From the NCBI RefSeq assembly GCF_900111885.1, contig NZ_FOKG01000016.1, positions 1 to 64,000 of the forward strand: DNA of 64,000 nucleotides, given 5' to 3'. This document shows, one piece after another, positions 40,622 through 49,148 of the stretch (position 1 is the stretch's first letter; each line of letters begins with the position of its first letter). The DNA is from Amycolatopsis marina (GTDB taxonomy: Bacteria; Actinomycetota; Actinomycetes; Mycobacteriales; Pseudonocardiaceae). Both the position numbers and the translations under genes were made by a program. The notes beneath the pieces are model-generated. The model was not told the DNA's origin. It made no database searches and saw only the letters and a list, made by a program, of their open reading frames with translations.

Positions 40622-41299
40622 GTGAACGTCTCAGAGGAGTACACCGGTCATGTCGAGCCCGGCGGGGACGCCGCGCGGCGCACACTCGGCGCGCTGACGA
40701 TCACCAAGCTGTCGGTCGGCCCGATGGACAACAACGCATACCTGCTGACCTGCCGCACGAGCAACGAGGCGCTGCTGATCGACGCGGCCGCGGACCCGGA
40801 GCGGATTTCCGACCTGATCGGGCACGGGCCGGACCGCCCCGCGCTCCGGCTGGTCGTGACGACACATCAGCACCCCGACCACTGGCAGGCGCTGGGCGCG
40901 GTCGCGGGCGCGAACGGGTCGTACACCGCTGCGCACCCGGCGGACGCCGAGCCGCTGCCGATCCCACCGGATCACCTGGTCGAGCAGGGCGACACTCTCA
41001 CGGTGGGGGATGTCACCCTGGACGTGATCCACCTGCGCGGGCACACCCCCGGCTCGATCGCACTCCTCTATCGCGACCCGAACGGGCACCCGCACCTGTT
41101 CACCGGCGACTCCCTGTTCCCGGGCGGAGTGGGCAAGACGAACAGCCCGGAGGACTTCGCCACCCTCATCGACGACGTCGAGCAGCGGATCTTCGGTGAA
41201 CTCCCGGACGACACCTGGTTCTACCCCGGACACGGGGACGATTCCACGCTCGGCGCGGAACGTCCGAAGCTCGCCGAGTGGCGCGAGCGCGGCTGGTAA
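40622..41299 (+). CDS. Metallo-beta-lactamase fold hydrolase (glyoxalase II-like)
   Basis: 225 aa. The metal-binding motif THQHPDHW, the later His in GHTPGS, Asp in FTGDSLFPGG and His in YPGHGDDS form a complete binuclear site of the glyoxalase II-like group. Likely a thioester or similar hydrolase; substrate unknown. GTG at 40622. Genes of this type sit divergently beside uvrA in many actinobacteria. Three tandem repeat units follow its stop directly. Confidence 0.88.
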   Translation: MNVSEEYTGHVEPGGDAARRTLGALTITKLSVGPMDNNAYLLTCRTSNEALLIDAAADPERISDLIGHGPDRPALRLVVTTHQHPDHWQALGAVAGANGSYTAAHPADAEPLPIPPDHLVEQGDTLTVGDVTLDVIHLRGHTPGSIALLYRDPNGHPHLFTGDSLFPGGVGKTNSPEDFATLIDDVEQRIFGELPDDTWFYPGHGDDSTLGAERPKLAEWRERGW

Positions 41300-41300
41300 C

Positions 41301-41361
41301 CCGACTTGGCAGATTCAGTGCCCGAGTTGGCAGTTCAGCGTCCGAGTTGGCAGTTCCGGGA
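41301..41361 (+). repeat. Tandem 3'-flank repeat, three units (sense to the MBL gene)
   Basis: Units at 41301, 41322 and 41342 with consensus CCGAGTTGGCAGTTC, period 20-21 bp, begin 1 bp after the MBL hydrolase TAA. The first unit is diverged. A sister array lies at 42035-42094. Confidence 0.8.
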
Positions 41362-41412
41362 CGGTGTCACCGCGCCCGGAACCCACTACGGCCGGTATTC
41401 GTCCGCGTCGTC

Positions 41413-41438
41413 GACAGCGCGGTCGAGGTGGCGCTGTC
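41413..41438 (-). terminator. Terminator hairpin of the nitroreductase gene
   Basis: GACAGCGC (41413-41420) pairs with GCGCTGTC (41431-41438) over a 10-nt loop, just past the stop of the leftward gene at 41446. No strong U-tract. Confidence 0.45.
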
Positions 41439-41445
41439 TGGGTCG

Positions 41446-41877
41446 TCAGGAAGCCGGTTCGAGCAGCACCAGCGGGATCTCCCGGCTGGTCTTGGTCTGG
41501 TAGTCGGCGTAGTTCTTGTAGTCGGCGGTGATCCGCGGCCACAGGCGTTCGCGCTCCTCCGCTGTCGCGACCCTGGCCTTCATCCGCTGCGCGGAGCCGC
41601 CCTGCACCGCCACCTCGACGTCGGGGTTGTCCCTGAGGTTGAGGAACCACGCTGGATGCTGGTCATCCCCGCCACGGGATGCGACGACCACGAGTGCGTC
41701 ACCTTCGCGCACCGGAGAGGTCAGCATCACCGAGCGCGGACGTCCGGTCTTGCGGCCCGTGGTGGTCAGTTCCAGCACGGGCATGTTCGCGAACTTCCAG
41801 CCCGCCCTGCCACGCGTGAGCTTCAGCAACCCGCGATGGACTGAGTTCATGGTCTTCAATGCGAAATCACTGGGCAT
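41446..41877 (-). CDS. DDN-type (F420-binding fold) nitroreductase family deazaflavin-dependent oxidoreductase
   Basis: 143-aa split-barrel protein. The pattern FANMPVLELTTTGRKTGRPRSVMLTSPVREGDALVVVASRGG and HPAWFLNLRDNPDVEVAVQG is characteristic of the deazaflavin-dependent nitroreductase group that uses F420H2 in mycobacteria. ATG at 41877 (MPSDFALKTMN); the open frame continues upstream without family similarity. Natural substrate unknown. Confidence 0.88.
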   Translation of the reverse strand: MPSDFALKTMNSVHRGLLKLTRGRAGWKFANMPVLELTTTGRKTGRPRSVMLTSPVREGDALVVVASRGGDDQHPAWFLNLRDNPDVEVAVQGGSAQRMKARVATAEERERLWPRITADYKNYADYQTKTSREIPLVLLEPAS

Positions 41878-42034
41878 GACAAGCAACTTACTGGGCCTGC
41901 TCCGGCCGCCTCGCGGCGGGTGAAACGATCTCGAAATGTAAAGCCACTTTCCTTTCCGACACCGTCGAACGGTTTTGCGGAATTGCCGTACCGGAATGAG
42001 GAAAACGGGGCACTCGTGCCGGAGATCGAATCGT

Positions 42035-42094
42035 CCGGAACTGCCAATTCGGCCGCCGGAACTGCCAATTCGGGCCGCGGAAGTGCCAACTCGG
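42035..42094 (-). repeat. Tandem 3'-flank repeat, three units (sense to the AHSA1 gene)
   Basis: Three units, period about 21 bp, at 42035-42052, 42056-42073 and 42077-42094. On the minus strand each reads CCGAATTGGCAGTTCCGG or a close variant. They lie 24-83 bp past the stop of the leftward AHSA1 gene, the same orientation relative to the gene as the array at 41301. Confidence 0.8.
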
Positions 42095-42117
42095 TGCACG
42101 GATCGCGGACTCGCGGG

Positions 42118-42579
42118 TCAGCGCTCCCGGGACAGGTGGGCGGTCAGGTCGTCGAAGCACTCCGACCAGCCGCCGTGGTGCGAGTCGCGGTCCTCGGCGG
42201 ACAGGAGACCTTCCTGGCGGAAGTCCATGAGGGTGTTGTCGTCCTGTTCGGTGAAGGTGACGGTTATCAGGGTCTCGTTTCCGGGGGTGCCGTCGTCGGC
42301 GTCCCAGGCGAACGTGAATTTCAACCGTTCCGGCTCGACGATCTCCCGATACACCCCCTGCGCCCAGTACTCGACGCCGTCCGCCGCCGACCGGATACAC
42401 GTCCGCCACCGGCCGCCCTCGGTCACGTTCGCCGTAACGGAGGGAGCCGTGAAGCCCTTGGGCCCCCACCACCGGGCCAGCTGGCCCGGATCGGTCCACG
42501 CCCGGAACACCAGGTCCCTGGGCGCCGCGAACACCCGCTCGATCGTCAGGATCCGGTCCGGATCGACATCGCCCACCAT
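42118..42579 (-). CDS. AHSA1/SRPBCC domain protein
   Basis: 153 aa, AHSA1 (activator of Hsp90 ATPase-like) START fold. ILTIERVFAAPRDLVFRAWTDPGQLARWWGPKGFT is the typical N-terminus, with FVFRAW/WWGP landmarks, and GGWSECFDDLTAHL the C-terminal helix. Function unknown; the pairing with an upstream ArsR gene 2 bp away is a very common operon type. Confidence 0.88.
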   Translation of the reverse strand: MVGDVDPDRILTIERVFAAPRDLVFRAWTDPGQLARWWGPKGFTAPSVTANVTEGGRWRTCIRSAADGVEYWAQGVYREIVEPERLKFTFAWDADDGTPGNETLITVTFTEQDDNTLMDFRQEGLLSAEDRDSHHGGWSECFDDLTAHLSRER

Positions 42580-42581
42580 CG

Positions 42582-42911
42582 CTACGTCCCCTTCTGCATC
42601 TCCCGCAGGTGGTCGTCCAGGCGCTCGAACCCGTCTCCCCAGAAGCGCCGGTAGCTCTCCAGCCAGTCCGCCGCACCCGCCATCGGGCCCGCCTCCAGCC
42701 TGCACGGCCGCCACTGCGCGTCTCGGCCCCGCGCGATCAACCCTGCCCGTTCCAGCACCTTCAGGTGCTTCGAGATCGCGGGCAGGCTCATCGTGAACGG
42801 TTCGGCCAGCTCGGTCACCGTCGCCTCGCCGGTCGCCAGCCGTGCGAGGATCGCGCGGCGCGTGGGATCTGCCAATGCCGCGAACGTGCTGCTGAGTTGA
42901 TCAGTCGCCAT
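42582..42911 (-). CDS. ArsR-family transcriptional regulator
   Basis: 109-aa winged-helix protein (ALADPTRRAILARLATGEATVTELAEPFTMSLPAISKHLKVLERAGLI). No metal-binding cysteine pair such as ELCVCDL is present, so it is probably not a metal sensor. ATG at 42911 has AGGTGG 9 nt upstream. First gene of an operon with the AHSA1 protein; it probably represses its own promoter. Confidence 0.9.
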   Translation of the reverse strand: MATDQLSSTFAALADPTRRAILARLATGEATVTELAEPFTMSLPAISKHLKVLERAGLIARGRDAQWRPCRLEAGPMAGAADWLESYRRFWGDGFERLDDHLREMQKGT

Positions 42912-42931
42912 TTCAGTCAACCACCTAGCTA

Positions 42932-42975
42932 ATTAACCGACAGGTTTAATATAGCACGGTGCCGACACACGTCAA
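42932..42975 (-). promoter_or_regulatory. arsR promoter and operator
   Basis: On the minus strand TTGACG (42970-42975) and TATATT (42948-42953) are 16 bp apart, a strong promoter. The imperfect palindrome ATTAACC-GACA-GGTTTAAT (42932-42950, plus strand) overlaps the -10 and the start point and is a fitting ArsR site. Confidence 0.65.
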
Positions 42976-42989
42976 TCCGGCCGGGACCG

Positions 42990-43379
42990 TCACTGCTGGG
43001 GGGAGGCGGAGAGCCTGGCCCGCAGGATTTCGGCGAACTGCTCGGCATTGCTGAGCTTCGCCCGCAACTCCGCGCAGCGCTGGTCGGCGGTCTCGGCGAA
43101 CTCACGCAGCCGCCCCTGCGAGATCGTGGCCCCGTCTTCGTTCTGCGCGGCGGGGTCGAGCACGGCAAGCAGTTCCCCCATCTCGTCGAGCTGGAATCCG
43201 AGTGGCTTCATCCGCTTGACCAGATCGAGCCGGTCGACGTCGGGTTCGGTGTACAACCGGAATCCGCCCTGGCTGCGCGCGCTCGGCACCACGAGTCCGA
43301 CCTCCTCGTAGTACCTGATCGTGCGCAGCGAAAGGCCGGTGCGCTCGGCGACCTCGCCGATCTGCATGTGCTGCCCCAC
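42990..43379 (-). CDS. MerR-family transcriptional regulator
   Basis: 129 aa. The N-terminal HTH_MerR (MQIGEVAERTGLSLRTIRYYEEVGLV) is followed by a dimerisation helix (about 85-125). No conserved cysteines for metal sensing. The start is GTG at 43379, which has AAGGAG 8 nt upstream; the internal ATG at 43367 lacks a site. Divergent from prfC; target unknown. Confidence 0.88.
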   Translation of the reverse strand: MGQHMQIGEVAERTGLSLRTIRYYEEVGLVVPSARSQGGFRLYTEPDVDRLDLVKRMKPLGFQLDEMGELLAVLDPAAQNEDGATISQGRLREFAETADQRCAELRAKLSNAEQFAEILRARLSASPQQ

Positions 43380-43512
43380 GCCCGTCGCTCCTTTCCCCAC
43401 GTCCACCGTGCCACAACCATGGCCACCACACGGCGACGGTGCCGAGCACACTACGGTGACATGCGAAAGCGCCTCGAACAGCGGGGCAGGCAAGCCCCGA
43501 AGGAGCCGAAAG

Positions 43513-45120
43513 ATGACGCCGAGCGGTCCCACCGTGTCCACGCACGACGTCGTGGACGAGGCGGGCAGGCGGCGCACCTTCGCGGTGATCAGTCACCCCG
43601 ACGCGGGCAAGTCGACGCTCACCGAAGCGCTGGCCCTGCACGCGCAGGTCCTCACCTCGGCAGGCGCGGTGCACGGCAAGGGCAACCGCCGCGGGGTGAC
43701 CTCCGACTGGCTGGAGATGGAACGCGCCCGCGGTATCTCCATCACCTCGGCCACCCTGCAGTTCGGCTACGGCGACACCGTCATCAACCTGCTGGACACC
43801 CCGGGCCACGCGGACTTCTCCGAGGACACCTACCGGGTGCTGGCCGCCGTCGACTCGGCGGTCATGCTCCTCGACGCGGCCAAGGGCCTCGAGCCGCAGA
43901 CGTTGAAGCTCTTCGACGTCTGCCGTTACCGGGGCATACCGGTGATCACCTTCATCAACAAGTGGGACCGGCCCGGCCGGGAGGCACTGGACCTCTGTGA
44001 CGAGCTGACCGAGCGGATCAACCTCCAGCCGATGCCACTGACCTGGCCGGTGGGTGTCGCGGGCCACTTCCGCGGCGTCCTGGACGCGCGTACCGGCGAG
44101 ATGGTGCGCTACGACCGCACCGCGGGCGGCGCCACCGTGGCTCCCGAACACCGGATGGACGCCGACCGCGCGAAGAACGAGGAAGGTACGGACTGGATCG
44201 CGGCGAAGGAGGAGCACGAGCTACTGGCCGCCAGCGGCGGCGAGTTCGACCACGACCGCTTCATCGACGCCTCGGCGACGCCCGTGCTGTTCGGCTCCGC
44301 CATGCTCAACTTCGGCGTCCGGCATCTGCTGGACCTGCTGGTGGAACTCGCGCCACGGCCCACGCCCCGCGCCGACGTGAACGGCGACACCCGGGAGCTG
44401 GACAGCCCGTTCTCGGCGTTCGTCTTCAAGGTGCAGACCGGAATGGACCGTGCGCACCGGGATCAGGTCGCCTTCGCCCGCGTCTGCTCCGGCAAGTTCG
44501 AGCGGGGAATGACGGTGACCAACGCGACCACCGGCCGCCCGTTCGCCACGAAGTACGTCCAGCAGGTTTTCGGCCAGGAGCGATCCACTGTGGACGAGGC
44601 GTTTCCCGGCGACGTCATCGGCCTCGTCAACGCCACGGCGCTGCGTGTGGGCGACACGCTCTACGATGGCAAACCGGCCGTGAAGTTCCCCGGCCTCCCC
44701 AGCTTCGCGCCTGCGCACTTCGCGATCGCCCGGCCGAAGGATCTCAGCCGTGCCAAGCAGTTCCGTAAGGGCGTGGACCAGCTCGAGTCCGAGGGTGTGG
44801 TGCAGATTCTGCGTTCGGACCGCAGGGGCGACGCCACCCCGGTGTTCGCCGCGGTCGGCCCCATGCAGTTCGAGGTCGCCACTCACCGTCTCGAGGCGGA
44901 GTTCGGCACGGCGGTCGCTCTCGACCGAATGCCCTACTCGATCGTGCGCAGGCTTACCGATCCCGCCCAGCGGAACCTGATCGACTCCAGCCGACGAGGC
45001 GAGGTGCTGCAGCGGGGCGACGGCGCACTGCTCGCACTCTTCACCGACCAGACCGCGCTCGGCGTCATGCGCAGGCTGCATCCCGAACTCGCCGTCGAGC
45101 CGCTCATCGCCAGCACCTGA
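43513..45120 (+). CDS. prfC: Peptide chain release factor 3 (translational GTPase)
   Basis: 535-aa EF-G-like GTPase that recycles RF1/RF2 from the ribosome. G1 SHPDAGKSTLTEAL, G2 region RGISITSATLQF, G3 LDTPGHADFSEDTYR, G4 TFINKWDR, then the RF3 domain 2 and C-terminal domain (GPMQFEVATHRLEAEFG). ATG at 43513 with AAGGAG 8 nt upstream. Single-gene unit. Confidence 0.94.
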   Translation: MTPSGPTVSTHDVVDEAGRRRTFAVISHPDAGKSTLTEALALHAQVLTSAGAVHGKGNRRGVTSDWLEMERARGISITSATLQFGYGDTVINLLDTPGHADFSEDTYRVLAAVDSAVMLLDAAKGLEPQTLKLFDVCRYRGIPVITFINKWDRPGREALDLCDELTERINLQPMPLTWPVGVAGHFRGVLDARTGEMVRYDRTAGGATVAPEHRMDADRAKNEEGTDWIAAKEEHELLAASGGEFDHDRFIDASATPVLFGSAMLNFGVRHLLDLLVELAPRPTPRADVNGDTRELDSPFSAFVFKVQTGMDRAHRDQVAFARVCSGKFERGMTVTNATTGRPFATKYVQQVFGQERSTVDEAFPGDVIGLVNATALRVGDTLYDGKPAVKFPGLPSFAPAHFAIARPKDLSRAKQFRKGVDQLESEGVVQILRSDRRGDATPVFAAVGPMQFEVATHRLEAEFGTAVALDRMPYSIVRRLTDPAQRNLIDSSRRGEVLQRGDGALLALFTDQTALGVMRRLHPELAVEPLIAST

Positions 45121-45150
45121 CGGGGCCCGCGACGCTGCGTCCGAGTGTCC

Positions 45151-45987
45151 TCAGTAGATGATCGATACGATGTCGAGCGCGGCGTCAGCCAGCCTCTCGT
45201 CGCCGTGCACGATCGCATGCGCTCTCGCCTGCGCCGGGGTGACGCCGCGGGTGCAGAGTCGCCACGTCGTGTCGGCGTCCAGGCTGACGGTGGCGGTCGG
45301 TTGTGGCTGTGGGCGGGTGCGTAGCGCCCATCCGTGCTCGGTTCGGGTACAGGTCCACGTGCCGCCTGCGCGACCTGTCACCGTGAACTCCACGGCCGAC
45401 CCCGCAGCCGCCTCGACGTCGCGCAGGGTGTGGGGCAGTGCACGCAAGAACGTGTCGAGTACGGGCGCGAGGAACTTGGCTTGCGTAAGCCCCTGCCGGT
45501 GGACGGCCTCGCTGATCTGCTGATAGTGCGTCCAGTACTCCGAGAAGTCCCTGGCCGCGTCGAGCCAGACCGGGGCGGGATCCGGTCCGGCCCAGCTGAC
45601 CGGCCACGCGAGCGCCGACATGTCGGAGGCGTTCCAGTGGTCGATCATCTGCTCGCCGGTGACGGACAGCAGATCGATCAGCAGGGGTGGACTGATCCTG
45701 CGGGCCGCTGTTACCCACTCGTCGTTGATGCGGTGGATGAACGCGGGAAACGCCTCGTCGACGCGCGGCGCCAGCGACTGGAAGTCGTCGCGGTGAATGG
45801 ACAGCCTGCCGATGTGATCGGCCAGCACGTGGGCCGCGACGTCCTGCACGGCCCAGCCGGGGCAGACCGTCGCACGGAGCCAGTCCCCGGCCGTCAGCTC
45901 GCGAAGCAGCGCGAGCAGCGCGGTGTGCACCTCGGGCAGGAGTGGGCGGACGTCGATGCGGGGTCCCAGCCAGGTTTCGTCATGCAC
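45151..45987 (-). CDS. Mycothiol-dependent maleylpyruvate isomerase family protein
   Basis: 278 aa. The N-terminal DinB/MDMPI domain (about 10-165) has CPGWAVQDVAAHVLADHIGR, whose His residues ligate metal in the family. The C-terminal domain (about 175-278) is of the MDMPI-C/SCP2-like type (GRAGGTWTCTRTEHGW). Family members use mycothiol as cofactor for isomerisation or detoxification. GTG at 45987. Converges on prfC; no pathway context. Confidence 0.82.
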   Translation of the reverse strand: MHDETWLGPRIDVRPLLPEVHTALLALLRELTAGDWLRATVCPGWAVQDVAAHVLADHIGRLSIHRDDFQSLAPRVDEAFPAFIHRINDEWVTAARRISPPLLIDLLSVTGEQMIDHWNASDMSALAWPVSWAGPDPAPVWLDAARDFSEYWTHYQQISEAVHRQGLTQAKFLAPVLDTFLRALPHTLRDVEAAAGSAVEFTVTGRAGGTWTCTRTEHGWALRTRPQPQPTATVSLDADTTWRLCTRGVTPAQARAHAIVHGDERLADAALDIVSIIY

Positions 45988-46050
45988 GCTCTCACTGTGG
46001 TCAATCTTCCGTCGGCACGTCCAGCAGATTCCCGTGCCGCCACGGCCACG

Positions 46051-46809
46051 TCAGTGCGCGGGACGCCATTCACCGTGCACGCGGCGAGCGGCGACCAGGT
46101 GCACCGCCACCAGCACCGAGACGGACTCCGCGGCCAGCAGCCCGATCAGCACGAGCAGCTGGGTGACACCCGCCTGCACCGGACTCGCCCCGCCGAGCAA
46201 CATCCCGACGAAGGCGCCCGGCAGGGTGACCAGGCCGACCGTCCGCGTCTGGTCCAGGGCCGAAATCAGCGCGTGCCCTGCCGCGGGACGGCAGATCTCC
46301 AGTGCCGCTGGCCGTTGCCGCAGGCCAAGCGCGAGAGCGGCCTCGTACTCGCCGTAGCGGTTGCGCAGATCGTCCACGGCCCTGCGGGCGGCCTGCGAGG
46401 TCGCCGACATGGCCCCGCCGATGACGATCCCCGCGATCGGCACGACGGCGATCGGCCGCAGTGGCACCGCGCCACTGACCAGAACCAGCGTCAGCACGGG
46501 CAGGACGCCCGCGCCGATGGTGGCCGCCACCCAGAGCACATCGCGCGGTGCGCCGATCCTGCGCGCGGAGGTGCCCGCCGCGACGGAGAACATCAGTAGC
46601 ACGAATCCCGCCGTCCACCAGCCTGACCGCAGGATCGCCGCGATCACCAGCGACACCGCCGCGAGCTGCACGGCCGCGCGCGCTCCCGCCACGAGCACGG
46701 CGGATCCCGAACCCAGCGCACCCCGCCACACCACGACGGCCGCGAGCAGGAGCAGCAGGCACAGCACCGCGATCAACATCGGCCCTGGCACGATCGAAGC
46801 GTCCTTCAC
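46051..46809 (-). CDS. FetB/UPF0014-family ABC transporter permease
   Basis: 252-aa protein with about seven hydrophobic segments. Family blocks include AAVQLAAVSLVIAAI, PIAGIVIGGAMSATSQAARR, EAALALGLRQRPAALEICRPA and LPGAFVGMLLGGASPVQAG. In Escherichia coli the relative FetB works with the ATPase FetA in iron export. No ATPase gene lies adjacent, so its partner must be encoded elsewhere. GTG start at 46809. Confidence 0.85.
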   Translation of the reverse strand: MKDASIVPGPMLIAVLCLLLLLAAVVVWRGALGSGSAVLVAGARAAVQLAAVSLVIAAILRSGWWTAGFVLLMFSVAAGTSARRIGAPRDVLWVAATIGAGVLPVLTLVLVSGAVPLRPIAVVPIAGIVIGGAMSATSQAARRAVDDLRNRYGEYEAALALGLRQRPAALEICRPAAGHALISALDQTRTVGLVTLPGAFVGMLLGGASPVQAGVTQLLVLIGLLAAESVSVLVAVHLVAARRVHGEWRPAH

Positions 46810-46849
46810 GGCACTGATCGTGCCCCACGGTCACGGATATCCTGACCGG

Positions 46850-47566
46850 GTGACTGTGCCTGACCGGATACCTGTGCCCGCCGCCTCGGAAAGCCCGTCC
46901 CCCTCCGCTGAGGTCGAGTACCGGCAGTCCCGGTTCCGCCCTCCCGCTGGCGCCACCGAGTTCCTGCTGGTCCGGCACGGTGAATCCGCCCCTGCCCGGG
47001 CGAGCGCCCCCTTCCCGCTGGTCGAGGGTCAGGGCGATCCGGATCTGGCGCCACAGGGCAGGCAGCAGGCCGAGCGGGTCGGCGCACGCCTCGCCGCCGA
47101 ACACGTCGACGCGCTCTACGTCACCACGTTGCGCAGGACGGTGCAGACCGCCGAGCCGCTCGCCCGCAGGCTCGGCCTCGTTCCCCAGGTCGAGGCCAAC
47201 CTGCGGGAGGTCCACCTCGGCGAGTGGGAAGGCGGTCTCTTCCGCAAACACGTGGCCGAGAACCATCCGATCGCCCGGCGCGTCCGCGCCGAGCAGCGCT
47301 GGGACCTGATCCCCGGCGCGGAGGAGGCCAACGCCTTCGCCGAGCGCGTGCGGGCCGGAGTGCAGCATCTTGCCGACACCCACCCCGGACAACGGCTCGC
47401 CGTCTTCACCCACGGCGGTGTGATCGGCCAGGTCCTCGCCCTCGCCACGGGTTCGCAGCCGTTCGCGTTCGTCGGCGCGGACAACGGCTCGGTGTCCGAG
47501 GTCGTGGTGGCCGACGGGGTGTGGATCGTGCGCCGGTTCAACGACACCGCGCACCTGGCGGACTGA
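46850..47566 (+). CDS. Histidine phosphatase family protein (phosphoglycerate mutase-like)
   Basis: 238 aa. The catalytic motif FLLVRHGES near residue 40, TLRRTVQTAEPLA, Glu in LGEWEGG and the second catalytic His in FTHGGVIGQVL near 200 are all present. The first 30 residues are Pro/Ser-rich. GTG at 46850 has no Shine-Dalgarno sequence but follows TATCCT (46838-46843) by 6 nt, the layout of a leaderless actinobacterial gene. Substrate unknown. Confidence 0.88.
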   Translation: MTVPDRIPVPAASESPSPSAEVEYRQSRFRPPAGATEFLLVRHGESAPARASAPFPLVEGQGDPDLAPQGRQQAERVGARLAAEHVDALYVTTLRRTVQTAEPLARRLGLVPQVEANLREVHLGEWEGGLFRKHVAENHPIARRVRAEQRWDLIPGAEEANAFAERVRAGVQHLADTHPGQRLAVFTHGGVIGQVLALATGSQPFAFVGADNGSVSEVVVADGVWIVRRFNDTAHLAD

Positions 47567-47569
47567 GCG

Positions 47570-47587
47570 GTAGCGAACGGGCGCTAC
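47570..47587. terminator. Small convergent hairpin
   Basis: GTAGCG (47570-47575) pairs with CGCTAC (47582-47587) between two converging genes, overlapping the stop of the leftward one. Short stem, no U-tract. Confidence 0.35.
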
Positions 47588-49050
47588 GGCCGCGTCTGCG
47601 GCTGGGCGGCGGCTTCGACGATGTTGCGTGCCATCCCGCCGAACACGATGCCGTGGAACGGCGCGATCGCGTGCCAGTACACGTGGCCCGCGAGTCCCTT
47701 CGGCAGGAACACCGCCCGCTGGTGGTACCGGGAAGTTCCGTCCGCTGCCGGTTCGGCGCGCAACTCCAGCCAGGCGCCACCGGGCACCTTCATCTCCGCC
47801 CGGAGAAGCAGCAGGCTGCCCCTGTCGATCTGCTCGACCCGCCAGAAGTCGACCGCGTCGCCGAGGTTCAGCCGTTCCTGGTCGCGGCGCCCCCTGCGCA
47901 ACCCGACACCGCCGGACAACCGGTCCAGCCAACCGCGCACCGCCCAGGCCAGCGGAAAGGAGTACCAGCCGTTGGTCCCGCCGACGCCCTCGATCACCCG
48001 CCAGAGATCGTCGGCACTCGCAGCGCAGTCCGCCGTGCGCACGTCGGTGTAGCTGGACCCGCCCGACCACTCGGGGTCGGTCGGCAACGGATCGGCGGGC
48101 GCGTCCGCCTGGGTGGCGTTGGACCAGCGCGTCTCCACCTGCGCGTCACGCACCTTCGCGAGGGCGTACCGCACCGCGGCGTCGTAGCGCAGCAGACCAC
48201 CGTCGGGGTCGGGGACGTACTTCTCGATGTCGCGCTCGCCGCAGACCATCTCGTGCACCAGCGAGTCGATCAACGGCCTCGCGATCGCCTTCGGCACCGG
48301 GGTCACCAGGTTCACCCAGTGCGAGGACAACCGCGGCGTCAGCACCGGAACCGGCAGCATCGCGCGCCTCGGCAGCCCGGCGACGGCCGCGTACCTGCGC
48401 ATCATGTCGAGGTAGGTCAACACGTCGGGTCCGCCGATGTCGAACGTCCGGTTGACCTCCTCCGGCAGGTCCGCCGATTCGGCGAGATACCGCAGCACGT
48501 CGCGCACCGCGATGGGCTGGACGCGGTTGTGCGCCCACTTCGGCACCACCATCACCGGCAGCCGTTCGGTCAGGTACCGCAGCATCTCGAAGCTGGCCGA
48601 CCCCGAGCCGAGGATCACCGCGGCCCGCAGCACCGCGGCCGGCACCCCCGAACGCAGGAAGATCTCGCCGACCTCGGTGCGGGAGGCCAGGTGATCGGAC
48701 AACTCCTCGCCGTCCGGCCGCAGCCCGCCGAGGTAGACGATCCTGCGCACGCCCGCCTCCCGCGCGGCCTGCGCCGTGATCAGCGCGGCGCGGCGGTCGA
48801 CCCCCGCGAACCGCCGCGCCTGCAACGAGTGCACGAGGTAGTAGACGACGTCGACGTCACGCATCGCCGCGCGCAGGCCGTCCTCGTCGAGCACGTCGCC
48901 ACGAACGGTCTCCACCCGCCCCGCCCACGGCACATCCCGCAGCTTCGCCGGGTCACGGGCCAGGCAGCGTACGGTGTGCCCCCGCTCGAGCAGGTGCGGC
49001 ACGAGCCGCCCGCCGATGTAACCGGTCGCACCGGTGACCAGACAACGCAT
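47584..49050 (-). CDS. NAD(P)-binding SDR-type protein with C-terminal DUF2867
   Basis: 488 aa. The N-terminal atypical short-chain dehydrogenase half starts MRCLVTGATGYIGGRLVPHLL (Rossmann glycine motif) and contains VYYLVHSLQ and RIVYLGGL (about 1-280). The C-terminal DUF2867 half (about 330-488) includes GGTNGWYSFPLAWAVRGWLDRLSGGVGLRRGR and ends with HYWHAIAPFH-like sequence (VYWHAIAPFHGIVF). The two-domain form is common in actinobacteria; function unknown. ATG at 49050. Confidence 0.85.
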   Translation of the reverse strand: MRCLVTGATGYIGGRLVPHLLERGHTVRCLARDPAKLRDVPWAGRVETVRGDVLDEDGLRAAMRDVDVVYYLVHSLQARRFAGVDRRAALITAQAAREAGVRRIVYLGGLRPDGEELSDHLASRTEVGEIFLRSGVPAAVLRAAVILGSGSASFEMLRYLTERLPVMVVPKWAHNRVQPIAVRDVLRYLAESADLPEEVNRTFDIGGPDVLTYLDMMRRYAAVAGLPRRAMLPVPVLTPRLSSHWVNLVTPVPKAIARPLIDSLVHEMVCGERDIEKYVPDPDGGLLRYDAAVRYALAKVRDAQVETRWSNATQADAPADPLPTDPEWSGGSSYTDVRTADCAASADDLWRVIEGVGGTNGWYSFPLAWAVRGWLDRLSGGVGLRRGRRDQERLNLGDAVDFWRVEQIDRGSLLLLRAEMKVPGGAWLELRAEPAADGTSRYHQRAVFLPKGLAGHVYWHAIAPFHGIVFGGMARNIVEAAAQPQTRP

Positions 49051-49148
49051 GACCTGATTGTGGGCGCAGCAGGCGATTCCCGCCGATCTCGCGACCCCGG
49101 CGCCGGCGCGCCCCTCGCACTGTCGGTGGGGCAGGGCACCATGGGTCC

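Noticed and set aside
41301..42094. Nitroreductase gene as a mobile cassette flanked by inverted repeat arrays
   Set aside because: Each array directly follows a different neighbouring gene in sense orientation, which explains the inverted arrangement without a cassette; no recombinase or target duplication seen.
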